A stretch of DNA of 64,000 nt from Pseudorhodoferax sp047601025 (GCF_047601025.1 NZ_JASGJZ010000001.1:4278001-4342000), one strand, 5' to 3'; positions 1-10,581 are shown, numbered from the stretch's first letter. Program-made: numbers and translations. Notes: generated by a model from the sequence alone, not told the origin.

Positions 1-1
1 C

Positions 2-724
2 CGCAAGGGCCGCTACGAGGCCGTCAAGGGCGTGGACTTCGCGGTGCCGCCGGGCCGCACGCTGGGCGTGATCGGCGAATCGGGCTCCGGCAAGTCCACG
101 CTGGCGCTGGCGGCGCTGGGGCTGCTGCCGTCCGAAGGGCGGCTGGGCGTGGCCGACGGCGCCTGGGGCCGCGGCCGGCGCGCCGACCTGGCGCTGCGCC
201 GCGCCGTGCAGGTGGTGTTCCAGGACCCGTTTTCCTCGCTGTCGCCGCGCATGACGATCGAGGAGATCGTCGGCGAGGGCCTGCGCGTGCATGCGCCCGA
301 GCTGCCGCTGGCCGAGCGCGGCACGCGCGTGCGCCAGGCGCTGGCCGACGTCGGCATGACCGCCGAGCGCTTCCCGGGCCTGCTGCAGCGCTACCCGCAC
401 GAGTTCTCTGGCGGCCAGCGCCAGCGCATCGCGGTCGCCCGCGCGCTGATCGTCCAGCCGCGGCTGCTGGTGCTGGACGAGCCCACCAGCGCGCTGGACG
501 TGACGATCCAGAAGCAGGTGCTGGAACTGCTGCAGCGGCTGCAGCGCGCCCGCGGCCTGGCCTACCTGCTGATCACGCACGACGTGGACGTGGTGCGGGC
601 GATGGCGCATGCGGTGATCGTCATGAAGGACGGCGCGGTCGTCGAATCCGGCCCCGCCGTCCAGGTGCTGGGCGCGCCGCGCCACGCCTACACCCGCGCG
701 CTGGTCGCTGCCGCGACCGCCTGA
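2..724 (+). CDS. yejF: Peptide/microcin C ABC transporter ATP-binding protein, C-terminal part (YejF type)
   Basis: This is the 3' part of an ABC-transporter ATPase that powers import of short peptides at the inner membrane. The reading frame is open from base 2, so the gene begins upstream of the window. Visible motifs are a Walker A (GESGSGKST, about bases 76-102), a Q-loop (VFQDPFSSLSPR), the ABC signature FSGGQRQRIA, a Walker B with LVLDEPTSALD and the switch histidine in ITHDVDVV. The spacing and the GLRVHAP stretch after the Q-loop resemble the second ATPase half of YejF, a duplicated protein of microcin C/oligopeptide systems. The assignment to YejF rather than another Opp/Dpp ATPase is inference. 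Confidence 0.8.
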   Translation, partial: RKGRYEAVKGVDFAVPPGRTLGVIGESGSGKSTLALAALGLLPSEGRLGVADGAWGRGRRADLALRRAVQVVFQDPFSSLSPRMTIEEIVGEGLRVHAPELPLAERGTRVRQALADVGMTAERFPGLLQRYPHEFSGGQRQRIAVARALIVQPRLLVLDEPTSALDVTIQKQVLELLQRLQRARGLAYLLITHDVDVVRAMAHAVIVMKDGAVVESGPAVQVLGAPRHAYTRALVAAATA

Positions 725-741
725 ACGGCTGGCGAATTTCC

Positions 742-759
742 TACAATTTGCGCTAGAAT
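742..759 (+). promoter_or_regulatory. Candidate -10 elements of the rimP-nusA-infB operon promoter
   Basis: Two -10-like hexamers, TACAAT (742-747) and TAGAAT (754-759), lie in the 112-base gap before rimP, an A/T-rich patch in very GC-rich DNA. No convincing -35 box stands at 17 bases from either. Transcription from here would pass through the hairpin at 779-798. Confidence 0.4.
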
Positions 760-778
760 CCACGTTTCACGACCAACT

Positions 779-807
779 GGGCGGGTAACTACCGGCCCTT
801 TTTTTTT
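779..807 (+). terminator. Hairpin plus T-run in the rimP leader (possible attenuator)
   Basis: GGGCGGGTA pairs with TACCGGCCC (779-798) in a short stem with one G-G mismatch and a four-base loop, and nine T residues follow directly (799-807). This has the form of an intrinsic terminator. It lies between the putative promoter and the rimP start at 837, so it could end the upstream yejF transcript or act as an attenuator of an operon that encodes NusA, itself a termination factor. Confidence 0.6.
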
Positions 808-836
808 GGTCGCGTTTTCCCGAGGGTGAAGGACAC

Positions 837-1424
837 GTGGCATTGCAGGAGCTGACGGCCAGGACCGTGCAAGGTCTGGGGTACGAACTGGTGGAGATCG
901 AACGCTCCGCAGGGGGCTTGTTGCGCATCACGATCGACCATCCCTGGACGCCCGGGGCCGCCGAGCAGTTCGTCACCGTCGAGGACTGCGAGAAGGTCAC
1001 GCGCCAGCTGCAGTTCGCGCTCGAGGTCGAGGGCATCGAGTACCGCCGGCTGGAGGTGTCCTCGCCCGGCATCGACCGCCCGCTGCGCACCGAGGCCGAT
1101 TTCGAGCGCTTCGTCGGCGCGCTGGTGGATGTGACGCTGAAGGCCCCGCTGGGCGCCGCGGCCGGCGGCCAGGTGGCGGCCAACCGCAAGAAGTTCCGCG
1201 GCCGGCTGGAGCGCGCCGAGGCCGGTGCCGCCGCGCCGTGGCAGCTGCTGTGGAGCGACGAGCCGCCGGCGCCCAAGCCCGGCCAGAAGCCGGGCCGCAG
1301 GAAGAAGGCCGAGGAAGTGCCCGTGCACGTGTTGGGCTTTGCGCTGGACGAGCTGCGCGAGGCGCGCCTGGCGCCGGTGGTGAATTTCAAGGGCCGCGGC
1401 GGCGCCGCGCCCGCCGAAGGATGA
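837..1424 (+). CDS. rimP: Ribosome maturation factor RimP
   Basis: RimP assists assembly of the 30S ribosomal subunit in the cytoplasm. The 195-residue product shows the family signature in its N-terminal domain, including the GYELVEIE strand, the VTVEDCEKVTRQ stretch and the highly conserved EVSSPGIDRPL. The protein is longer than the roughly 150-residue E. coli form because of a Gly/Ala/Lys/Pro-rich insert in the C-terminal half (about residues 120-165). Translation begins at a GTG. The gene heads the conserved rimP-nusA-infB operon, 25 bases before nusA. Confidence 0.95.
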   Translation: MALQELTARTVQGLGYELVEIERSAGGLLRITIDHPWTPGAAEQFVTVEDCEKVTRQLQFALEVEGIEYRRLEVSSPGIDRPLRTEADFERFVGALVDVTLKAPLGAAAGGQVAANRKKFRGRLERAEAGAAAPWQLLWSDEPPAPKPGQKPGRRKKAEEVPVHVLGFALDELREARLAPVVNFKGRGGAAPAEG

Positions 1425-1449
1425 ATGAAGACTGCAGGAGATGCCTGAC

Positions 1450-2949
1450 ATGAACCGCGAAATGCTGATGCTGGTCGATGCGATCTCGCGCGAGAAGAAC
1501 GTCGAGCGCGACGTCGTGTTCGGCGCGGTCGAGGCCGCGCTGGCCCAGGCGACCAAGAAGCTCTACCAGGGCGAGGTGGACATCCGCGTCGCCATGGACC
1601 GCGACAGCGGCGAGTACGAAACCTTCCGCCGCTGGCTGGTGGTGCCCGACGCGGCCGGCCTGCAGAACCCCGATGCCGAGGAGCTGTACTCCGACGTCAA
1701 GGAGGACATCCCCGACATCGAGGAGGGCGACTACATCGAGAAGCCGGTCGAGTCCGTGCCGATCGGCCGCATCGGCGCCATGGCCGCCAAGCAGGTCATC
1801 CTGCAGAAGATCCGCGACGCCGAGCGCGAGATGCTGCTGAACGACTTCATGAGCCGCGGCGACAAGATCTTCGTCGGCACCGTCAAGCGCATGGACAAGG
1901 GCGACATCATCGTCGAGAGCGGCCGCGTCGAGGGCCGGCTGCGCCGCGGCGAGATGATCCCCAAGGAGAACCTGCGCACCGGCGACCGCGTGCGCGCGAT
2001 GATCATGGAGGTCGACCTGACGCTGCGCGGCGCGCCGATCATCCTGTCGCGCTCCTCGCCGGCCTACATGGTCGAGCTGTTCCGCCAGGAGGTGCCGGAG
2101 ATCGAGCAGGGCCTGCTGGAGATCAAGTCCTGCGCGCGCGACCCGGGCTCGCGTGCCAAGATCGCCGTGGTCTCGCACGACAAGCGCGTCGACCCGATCG
2201 GCACCTGCGTCGGCGTGCGCGGCACCCGCGTGAACGCGGTCACCAACGAGTTGGCCGGCGAGCGCGTGGACATCGTGCTGTGGAGCGAGGACCCGGCCCA
2301 GTTCGTGATCGGCGCGCTGGCGCCGGCCAACGTCTCCTCCATCGTCGTGGACGAGGAGCGCCACGCGATGGACGTGGTCGTCGACGAGGAGAACCTGGCC
2401 ATCGCGATCGGCCGCGGCGGCCAGAACGTGCGCCTGGCCTCCGAGCTGACGGGCTGGAAGATCAACATCATGGACGCGGCGGAATCGGCGCAGAAGCAGG
2501 CCGAGGAGACCGACAAGAGCCGCCGGCTGTTCATGGAAAAGCTCGACGTGGACGAGGAGATCGCCGACATCCTGATCGCCGAGGGCTTCACCAGCCTGGA
2601 GGAAGTGGCCTACGTGCCGCTGCAGGAGATGCTGGAGATCGAAAGCTTCGACGAGGAAACCGTCACCGAGCTGCGCGCCCGCGCCAAGGATGCGCTGCTG
2701 ACCATGGAGATCGCCAAGGAAGAGGGCGGCGGCGAGGTGTCGCAGGACCTGCGCGACCTCGAAGGCCTGTCGGCCGAGATGATCGACAAGCTCCATGCGA
2801 ATGGGGTGAATACCCGCGACGACCTGGCCGACCTGGCCGTCGATGAACTCACGGAAATGACCGGCCAGTCCGCGGACGAGGCCACGGCCCTGATCATGAA
2901 GGCACGCGAGCACTGGTTCGCCGGCAGCGATGCCGCCTCTCACGAGTAA
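1450..2949 (+). CDS. nusA: Transcription termination/antitermination factor NusA
   Basis: NusA binds RNA polymerase and nascent RNA and controls pausing, termination and antitermination. The 499-residue product has the N-terminal polymerase-binding domain (starting MNREMLMLVDAI), an S1 domain near residues 135-200 (FVGTVKRMDKGDIIV), two KH domains with the GRGGQNVRLAS motif, and a C-terminal acidic helical repeat region. An ATG lies 9 bases earlier at 1441, but it abuts the ribosome-binding site GCAGGAG (1434-1440); the ATG at 1450 has correct spacing and matches the family N-terminus, so it is chosen here. Confidence 0.96.
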   Translation: MNREMLMLVDAISREKNVERDVVFGAVEAALAQATKKLYQGEVDIRVAMDRDSGEYETFRRWLVVPDAAGLQNPDAEELYSDVKEDIPDIEEGDYIEKPVESVPIGRIGAMAAKQVILQKIRDAEREMLLNDFMSRGDKIFVGTVKRMDKGDIIVESGRVEGRLRRGEMIPKENLRTGDRVRAMIMEVDLTLRGAPIILSRSSPAYMVELFRQEVPEIEQGLLEIKSCARDPGSRAKIAVVSHDKRVDPIGTCVGVRGTRVNAVTNELAGERVDIVLWSEDPAQFVIGALAPANVSSIVVDEERHAMDVVVDEENLAIAIGRGGQNVRLASELTGWKINIMDAAESAQKQAEETDKSRRLFMEKLDVDEEIADILIAEGFTSLEEVAYVPLQEMLEIESFDEETVTELRARAKDALLTMEIAKEEGGGEVSQDLRDLEGLSAEMIDKLHANGVNTRDDLADLAVDELTEMTGQSADEATALIMKAREHWFAGSDAASHE

Positions 2950-2973
2950 TGGCCATGAAAGGTTGCGCAACAC

Positions 2974-5931
2974 ATGTCCACCACCACCGTCGCTGAATTC
3001 GCCTCCGAACTGAAGAAGCCCGCCGAGACCCTGCTTGAACAGCTCAAGGGAGCCGGCGTGGCCAAGAACTCCTCGACCGACACCCTGTCCGAGGCCGACA
3101 AGCAGAAGCTGCTGAGCTACCTGCAGGCCAGTCACGGCACGGCCGGCGAGCGCAAGAAGATCACGCTGGTCAAGAAGCAGACCACCGAGATCAAGCAGGC
3201 CGATGCCTCCGGCCGCGCCCGCACGATCCAGGTCGAGGTGCGCAAGAAGCGCACCTTCGTCAAGCGCGACGACATGTCCGAAAGCGACGTCGCCGCCGAG
3301 CAGGCCGCGCACGCGGCCCGCCTCGCGGAGGAGGCCGAGTTGGCCCGCCGCGAGGAAGAGGCGCGCCAGCAGGCCGAGGCCCTGCGCCGCCAGGAAGAGG
3401 AACTGGCCGCGCAGCGCCGCCAGCGCGAGGAACAGGAACGCCGCGAGCTGGCGGAGCAGGAGCGTCGCGAGCGCGAGGCGGCCGAGCAGGCCGCCCGCGA
3501 AGCGGCGGCGGCTGCCGCGGCCGTCGCGGCAGCCGAGACCATGCGCAGCAGGAGCGCCGAGCAGGCCCAGGCCCAGGCCGATGCGCTGAATGCCGCGCGC
3601 CAGGCGCACGGCGACAACGCCCGGGCCAAGGTCGAAGCCGAGGCCAGGGCCAAGGCGGAAGCCGAAGCCAAGGCGAAGGCCAAGGCCGAAGCCGAGGCGG
3701 CCCAGCGCGAGAAGGCCGCCGCCGAATCCAAGGCGCGCGCCGACGAAGAAGCCGCGCGCGCCCGTGCGCTGGCCGAGGCGCGCCGCAAGGCCGAGGCCGA
3801 GGCCGCGGCGATCCGCTCGATGATGGCTGCGCCCAAGAAGGTGCTGGTCGCCAAGAAGGAAGAGCCCAAGCCGGTCGCCAAGCCGGCCGAGGCGCCCAAG
3901 CCGGGCGTCAAGGGCACGCTGCACAAGCCGGCCGCCGGCGGCGCGGCGGCGCGCCCCGGCGCGCCGGCACCGGCCGGCGCCGGCAAGGAGATCAAGGCCG
4001 CCAAGACCTCCTCGGCCTGGGCCGGCGATCCGTCCAAGAAGAAGGCGATCCCGACGCGCGGCGATTCCAGCGGCGGCGTGGGCCGCGGCAACTGGCGCAG
4101 CGGCCCGCGCGGCGGGCGCCGCGACCGGGGCGACCACCGCGACGAGCTGGCGCATGCCGCGCCGGCCGAGCAGCGCGTGATCGAGGTGCACGTGCCCGAG
4201 ACCATCACGGTCGCGGAGCTGGCGCACAAGATGTCGATCAAGGCGTCCGAGGTCATCAAGCAACTGATGAAGCTGGGCCAGATGGTCACCATCAACCAGC
4301 CGCTGGACCAGGACACGGCCATGATCGTGGTCGAGGAACTGGGCCACAAGGCCGTCATCGCGGCGCTGGACGATCCGGAAGCCTTCACCGACGAGGAAGT
4401 GCAGGCCCAGGCCGCCGAGGCCCTGCCGCGCGCACCCGTGGTCACCGTCATGGGCCACGTCGACCACGGCAAGACCTCGCTGCTGGACCGCATCCGCAGC
4501 ACCAAGGTCGCGGCCGGCGAGGCCGGCGGCATCACGCAGCACATCGGCGCCTACCACGTCGACACGCCGCGCGGCACCGTCACCTTCCTGGACACGCCGG
4601 GCCACGAGGCCTTCACGGCCATGCGCGCCCGTGGCGCCCAGGCCACGGACATCGTGATCCTGGTCGTGGCCGCCGATGACGGCGTGATGCCGCAGACCAA
4701 GGAAGCCATCAAGCACGCCAAGGCGGCCAAGGTGCCGATCGTGGTGGCGGTCAACAAGATCGACAAGCCCGAGGCCAACCTGGACCGCGTGCGCAGCGAA
4801 CTGGTGGCCGAGGAAGTCGTGCCCGAGGAGTTCGGCGGCGACTCGCCGTTCGTCGCCGTCTCGGCCAAGACCGGCCAGGGCATCGACGACCTGCTGGAGC
4901 AGGTGCTGCTGCAGGCCGAGGTGCTGGAGCTGAAGGCGCCGGTGGATGCCGCGGCCAAGGGCCTGGTCATCGAGGCGCAACTCGACAAGGGCCGCGGCCC
5001 GGTGGCGACGGTGCTGGTGCAGTCCGGCACGCTGAAGATCGGCGACGTGGTGCTGGCCGGCTCGACCTCGGGCCGCGTGCGCGCGATGCTGGACGAGGAC
5101 GGCCGCCCGACCAAGGAGGCCGGCCCCTCGATCCCGGTGGAGATCCAGGGCCTGAACGACGTGCCGCAGGCCGGCGACGAGTTCATGGTCATGGCCGACG
5201 AGCGCCGCGCCCGCGAGATCGCGACCTACCGCGCCGGCAAGTTCCGCAACACCAAGCTGGCCAAGCAGCAGGCCGCCAAGCTGGAGAACATGTTCTCCGA
5301 CATGACGGCCGGCGAGGTCAAGACGCTGCCGATCATCATCAAGGCGGACGTGCAGGGCTCGCAGGAAGCGCTGTCGCAGTCGCTGCTCAAGCTGTCGACC
5401 GACGAGGTCAAGGTGCAGCTGGTCTACGCCGGCGTGGGCGGCATCAGCGAATCCGACGTGAACCTGGCGATCGCCTCCAAGGGCATCGTCATCGGCTTCA
5501 ACGTGCGGGCCGACGTCGGCGCGCGCAAGCTGGCCGAGGGCAACGGCGTGGACATCAAGTACTACGGCATCATCTACGACGCCGTGGACGAGCTGAAGAC
5601 CGCGATGGCCGGCATGCTGGCGCCCGAGCGCCGCGAGGAAGTCATCGGCCATGCCGAGATCCGCACCGTGTTCGTGGCCTCCAAGATCGGCACCGTGGCC
5701 GGCTCCTACGTGCTCGACGGCGAGGTGCGCCGCAATGCGCACTTCCGCCTGCTGCGCGACAACGTGGTCATCTACACCGGCGAGGTCGAGTCGGTGCGCC
5801 GCCACAAGGACGACGTCAAGGAAGTGCGCGAGGGCTTCGAGTGCGGTATCAAGCTGCGCAACTACAACGACATCCGCGAAGGCGACCAGCTGGAGATCTT
5901 CGAGATCAAGGAGATCGCGCGGACGCTCTGA
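2974..5931 (+). CDS. infB: Translation initiation factor IF-2
   Basis: IF-2 is the GTPase that brings initiator tRNA to the 30S subunit and promotes subunit joining. The 985-residue protein has a short N-terminal IF2_N domain, a long Ala/Glu/Lys/Arg-rich charged helical linker (about residues 90-300), a second IF2_N domain near 400-450, and the G domain with GHVDHGKT at 494-501, DTPGH from 540 and NKID at 594-597. Domains II, III and the fMet-tRNA-binding C-terminal domain follow. Internal initiation to give shorter forms is known in E. coli but cannot be judged here. It lies 24 bases after nusA. Confidence 0.97.
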   Translation: MSTTTVAEFASELKKPAETLLEQLKGAGVAKNSSTDTLSEADKQKLLSYLQASHGTAGERKKITLVKKQTTEIKQADASGRARTIQVEVRKKRTFVKRDDMSESDVAAEQAAHAARLAEEAELARREEEARQQAEALRRQEEELAAQRRQREEQERRELAEQERREREAAEQAAREAAAAAAAVAAAETMRSRSAEQAQAQADALNAARQAHGDNARAKVEAEARAKAEAEAKAKAKAEAEAAQREKAAAESKARADEEAARARALAEARRKAEAEAAAIRSMMAAPKKVLVAKKEEPKPVAKPAEAPKPGVKGTLHKPAAGGAAARPGAPAPAGAGKEIKAAKTSSAWAGDPSKKKAIPTRGDSSGGVGRGNWRSGPRGGRRDRGDHRDELAHAAPAEQRVIEVHVPETITVAELAHKMSIKASEVIKQLMKLGQMVTINQPLDQDTAMIVVEELGHKAVIAALDDPEAFTDEEVQAQAAEALPRAPVVTVMGHVDHGKTSLLDRIRSTKVAAGEAGGITQHIGAYHVDTPRGTVTFLDTPGHEAFTAMRARGAQATDIVILVVAADDGVMPQTKEAIKHAKAAKVPIVVAVNKIDKPEANLDRVRSELVAEEVVPEEFGGDSPFVAVSAKTGQGIDDLLEQVLLQAEVLELKAPVDAAAKGLVIEAQLDKGRGPVATVLVQSGTLKIGDVVLAGSTSGRVRAMLDEDGRPTKEAGPSIPVEIQGLNDVPQAGDEFMVMADERRAREIATYRAGKFRNTKLAKQQAAKLENMFSDMTAGEVKTLPIIIKADVQGSQEALSQSLLKLSTDEVKVQLVYAGVGGISESDVNLAIASKGIVIGFNVRADVGARKLAEGNGVDIKYYGIIYDAVDELKTAMAGMLAPERREEVIGHAEIRTVFVASKIGTVAGSYVLDGEVRRNAHFRLLRDNVVIYTGEVESVRRHKDDVKEVREGFECGIKLRNYNDIREGDQLEIFEIKEIARTL

Positions 5932-5957
5932 CGGGCCGAAGCGGGAGGCGGGACACC

Positions 5958-6638
5958 GTGAACCATCTGAAAACCCTGTGGCGCCAGCAGCGCGGCTTCA
6001 TGCTCTTCGTGGGCCTGATGCTGGTGTTCCGCTCGGCCGTGGCCGACTGGAACTACGTGCCCTCGTCGTCGATGAACCCCACGCTGTGGGCGGGCGATCG
6101 CGTCGTGGTCAACAAGCTGGCCTACAGCCTGCGGGTGCCGTTCACGCTGTACCAGCTCGCGCGCTGGGCCGAGCCGCAGCCCGGCGACGTCGTCACCTTC
6201 GATGCGCCGGCCGATGGCACCAACCTCATCAAGCGCGTGGTCGCCGTCGGGGGCGACACCGTCTCGATGCACGACAACGTGCTGCACGTCAACGGCCAGG
6301 CCGTGGCGCGCACGCTGATCGATCCCGCGCGCCCGGTGCCGACCGAGATCGGCGTGCTGCAGGAGCAGGTCTGGCGCGAACACCGCGCTGCCGGCGACAT
6401 CGAGGTGGCGCAGTTGCCCGGCTACAACCGCTACACCGGCTTCGCGCCGATGCACGTGCCCAAGGGCTACGTGATGGTGATGGGCGACAGCCGCGACAAC
6501 AGCAACGATTCGCGCTTCATCGGCTTCATCGACCAGAACCGCATCACCGGGCAGGCCATGCGCGTGGTCATGTCGCACGATCCGCAGGGGCTTTACCTGC
6601 CGCGGCAGGGCCGCTGGTGGCTGCCGCTGCACCTGTGA
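5958..6638 (+). CDS. lepB: Signal peptidase I (LepB-type paralogue)
   Basis: This inner-membrane serine protease cleaves signal peptides from exported proteins. The 226-residue product has one N-terminal hydrophobic segment (about residues 13-30), the catalytic serine in PSSSMNPTL (Ser38), the catalytic lysine in LIKRVVAVGGD (Lys92) and the conserved box MGDSRDNSNDSR. E. coli LepB has two membrane segments and is longer, so this is a short form. The GTG start at 5958 follows GGGAGGCGGG at a fitting distance. Its place between infB and rbfA is unusual, since a housekeeping lepB normally accompanies lepA-rnc; a second copy elsewhere is therefore likely (inference). Confidence 0.92.
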   Translation: MNHLKTLWRQQRGFMLFVGLMLVFRSAVADWNYVPSSSMNPTLWAGDRVVVNKLAYSLRVPFTLYQLARWAEPQPGDVVTFDAPADGTNLIKRVVAVGGDTVSMHDNVLHVNGQAVARTLIDPARPVPTEIGVLQEQVWREHRAAGDIEVAQLPGYNRYTGFAPMHVPKGYVMVMGDSRDNSNDSRFIGFIDQNRITGQAMRVVMSHDPQGLYLPRQGRWWLPLHL

Positions 6639-6651
6639 GCCGAAGGACCCC

Positions 6652-7023
6652 ATGCCGGCCAAGAAGTCTTCCACCCCCAACCGCGGCCTTCGCGTCGCCG
6701 ACCAGATCCAGCGCGACCTGACGGAGCTGATCGCGCGCGAGCTGAAGGATCCGCGCGTCGGCATGGTGACGGTGCAGGCCGTGGAGGTCACGCCCGACTA
6801 CGCCCACGCCAAGGTGTTCTTCAGCGTGCTGGTCGGCGACCCGCAGGAGACCGAGGACGCGCTGAACCAGGCGGCCGGCTTCCTGCGCAACCATTTGTTC
6901 AAGCGCCTGCACATCCACACGGTGCCGACGCTGCACTTCCAGTTCGACCGCACGACCGAGCGCGCGGCCGACATGAACGCGCTGATCGCGCGCGCCGTCG
7001 CGTCGCGCTCCAAGGACGAGTAG
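6652..7023 (+). CDS. rbfA: 30S ribosome-binding factor RbfA
   Basis: RbfA is a KH-fold protein needed for late 16S rRNA 5'-end maturation and cold adaptation. The 123-residue sequence shows the expected N-terminus (NRGLRVADQIQRDLTELIARELKDPRVG), the VTPDYAHAKVFFSVL strand-helix pair and the terminal LHFQFDRTTERAADM segment with a short charged tail. It begins 13 bases after the signal peptidase gene with GAAGGA upstream, and ends 3 bases before truB. Confidence 0.96.
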   Translation: MPAKKSSTPNRGLRVADQIQRDLTELIARELKDPRVGMVTVQAVEVTPDYAHAKVFFSVLVGDPQETEDALNQAAGFLRNHLFKRLHIHTVPTLHFQFDRTTERAADMNALIARAVASRSKDE

Positions 7024-7026
7024 CCC

Positions 7027-7973
7027 GTGAACGCGCCACGCACGAGGGTGCAGCGGCGCCCCGTGCATGGGGTGTTGCTGCTCGACAAACCGCTGGGCCT
7101 GTCCAGCAACGACGCGCTGCAGAAGGCCAAGTGGCTGCTGCGCGCCGAGAAGGCCGGCCACACCGGCACGCTGGACCCGCTGGCCACCGGCGTGCTGCCG
7201 CTGTGCTTCGGCGCGGCGACCAAGTTTAGCCAGCTGCACCTGGATGCCGACAAGACCTACGAGACCACGGTGCGCCTGGGCCGCACCACGACCACGGCCG
7301 ACGCCGAGGGCGCGGTGTTGCGCGAGCGCCCGGTGGCTTGCACGCCCGGCCAAGTGGTCGAGGCACTGGACCGCTTCACCGGCCCGATCGCGCAGGTGCC
7401 GCCGATGCACAGCGCGCTGAAGAAGGACGGCAAGGCCCTCTACGAGTACGCGCGCAGCGGCCAGACGGTGGAGCGCGAGGCGCGCCACGTGATGGTCCAC
7501 GACCTGGAGCTGCTGGAAATGCAGCTGCAGGGCGAGGCGCCGTTCCTGCGCCTGCGCGTGCGCTGCTCCAAGGGCACTTACATCCGCACGCTGGGCGAGG
7601 ACCTCGGCGAGGCGCTGGGCTGCGGCGGCCACCTGGTGGCGCTGCGCCGCGTGGCCACCGGCCCGTTCGAGGACGCGCAGTGCACCACGCTGGCCGCGCT
7701 GGAGGCCCTGCCGGAAGACCAGCGCCTGGCGCGCCTGCTGCCCTGCGAGGCGCTGCTGCCCGCGCACGCGCGCATCGCCCTGGACGAACAGGAGGCCGGC
7801 CGCTTCCTGTCCGGCATGCGGCGGCGCGGCGACTGGCCCGATACCGAGGCCGCGGCCGTGTTCGGCGCGCAGCCCCATGCCCTGCTGGGCACCGCACGCG
7901 TGAAGGCCGGGGAGCTGATCCCGGCCCGGCTGCTGAGCCCGACCGAAATCCGACAGATCCTGGAAACCCAAAG

Positions 7974-7977
<4 letters not shown>
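7027..7977 (+). CDS. truB: tRNA pseudouridine-55 synthase TruB
   Basis: TruB converts U55 of the tRNA T-loop to pseudouridine. The 316-residue protein has the motif GHTGTLDPLATGVLPL with catalytic Asp50, the KTYETTVRLG strand, and the RCSKGTYIRTLGEDLGEALG signature. A GTG start at 7027 places the VHGVLLLDKPLG strand near residue 13 as in other family members. Its stop overlaps the start of typA (ATGA), indicating coupled translation. Confidence 0.96.
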
Positions 7978-9800
<1,823 letters not shown>

Positions 9801-9805
9801 AGCCG

Positions 9806-9821
9806 GGCGGGCCGGCCCGCC
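9806..9821. terminator. GC palindrome between convergent typA and tetR genes
   Basis: GGCGGGCCGGCCCGCC is a perfect 16-base palindrome that fills the gap between the typA stop (9800) and the stop of the opposing TetR gene (9822). No T-run follows on either strand, so it is at best a weak or Rho-assisted bidirectional terminator. Confidence 0.4.
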
Positions 9822-10466
9822 TCACAGCCCGATCTCGACCATGCGCAGCAGGCGCGCGCCCAGGGCGGCGCGCACGGCCGGCGGCGCACGGCGCAGCGGC
9901 CCGTCGATGGTCAGCAGCGCCATGCCGTGCACCGACGACCAGGCCAGGAACTCGGCGCCGGGCCGGCGCTCCGCGGGCAGCGCGCCGGCCTGCACCATCG
10001 CGTCCAGGGCGTAGCCCAGCAGCTCGAAGGGGTTGAGCCCTTTTTCGGCGGTGCGCGCCGGGTCCGCCGGCAACTCGACGTCGAACGCGCCGAACGCGAA
10101 CGCGGTGCGGAACCACCCCGTCTCCGCCTGCGCGAAGCCCAGGTAGCCGCGCCCCACGGCCAGCAGCATGGCGCGCGCGCGCCCGGCCGGGTCGGGCAGG
10201 GCCTCGACCTGTTTCATTTCATGCTCGATGGCCCGCGCCAGCGCGCCCAGGGTGGCGGCGCGTACGGCCTCGAACAGCGCCTGGTGGCTGGCGAAATGGC
10301 GGTACGCCGCATTGGGCGCCACGCCCGCGCGGCGCGTGGCCTCGCGCAGCACCACCGCCTGCGGGCCGCCTTCGCGCGCCAGAGCCAGGCCGGCCTCGAC
10401 CAGCGCGGCGCGCAGGTCCCCGTGGTGGTAGGTCGCGCGGGGGGTGGAGCTGCGGGCCGTGGTCAT
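9822..10466 (-). CDS. TetR/AcrR family transcriptional repressor
   Basis: A 214-residue DNA-binding repressor. The N-terminus (about residues 10-55) carries a TetR helix-turn-helix with the typical REATRRAGVAPNAAYRHFASHQALFEAV pattern split over two helices; the C-terminus contains WSSVHGMA, as in the WHG-type ligand-binding domain. The ATG at 10466 is preceded by GGAAGAAG, so it is preferred to a TTG at 10487. The gene diverges from the detoxification operon beginning at 10582, and two matching pseudo-palindromes lie in the shared region. Control of that operon and of itself is inferred from this layout; the ligand is unknown. Confidence 0.9.
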   Translation of the reverse strand: MTTARSSTPRATYHHGDLRAALVEAGLALAREGGPQAVVLREATRRAGVAPNAAYRHFASHQALFEAVRAATLGALARAIEHEMKQVEALPDPAGRARAMLLAVGRGYLGFAQAETGWFRTAFAFGAFDVELPADPARTAEKGLNPFELLGYALDAMVQAGALPAERRPGAEFLAWSSVHGMALLTIDGPLRRAPPAVRAALGARLLRMVEIGL

Positions 10467-10514
10467 GGCTTCTTCCGATGAGAACAAACATTTACAGCCG
10501 CACGGGGTCTTCCA

Positions 10515-10561
10515 TGTGGACAGTGTTCATTTTAGTGCCTAGCATGTGAACATCGTCCACA
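10515..10561. promoter_or_regulatory. Twin TetR-type operators overlapping a promoter
   Basis: TGTGGACAGTGTTCA (10515-10529) and TGAACATCGTCCACA (10547-10561) are inverted copies matching at 13 of 15 bases, with centres 32 bases apart. Each copy is itself pseudo-palindromic (TGnACAnTGTnCA in the left one). A rightward promoter fits between them: -35 TGGACA (10517-10522), 17-base spacer, -10 TAGCAT (10540-10545). A repressor bound to both copies would cover the -35 box and the start site. A leftward -10 candidate TAAAAT is also present for tetR. Confidence 0.65.
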
Positions 10562-10581
10562 CGACAACGGAGTCGCTGCCC

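Noticed and set aside
3300..3820. Repetitive Ala/Glu/Lys codons in infB as a possible tandem repeat element
   Set aside because: They are the normal charged helical linker of IF-2 and stay in frame without exact DNA repeats.
1387..5805. A 1472-residue open frame on the minus strand across nusA and infB
   Set aside because: It is antisense to two certain core genes and has a His/Leu/Gly-rich composition typical of the shadow frame in very GC-rich DNA, with no ribosome-binding site or known domain.
10546..10581. Upstream GTG as start of the first VOC gene
   Set aside because: It would lie at or before the predicted transcription start and inside the operator; the ATG at 10582 has a proper ribosome-binding site.
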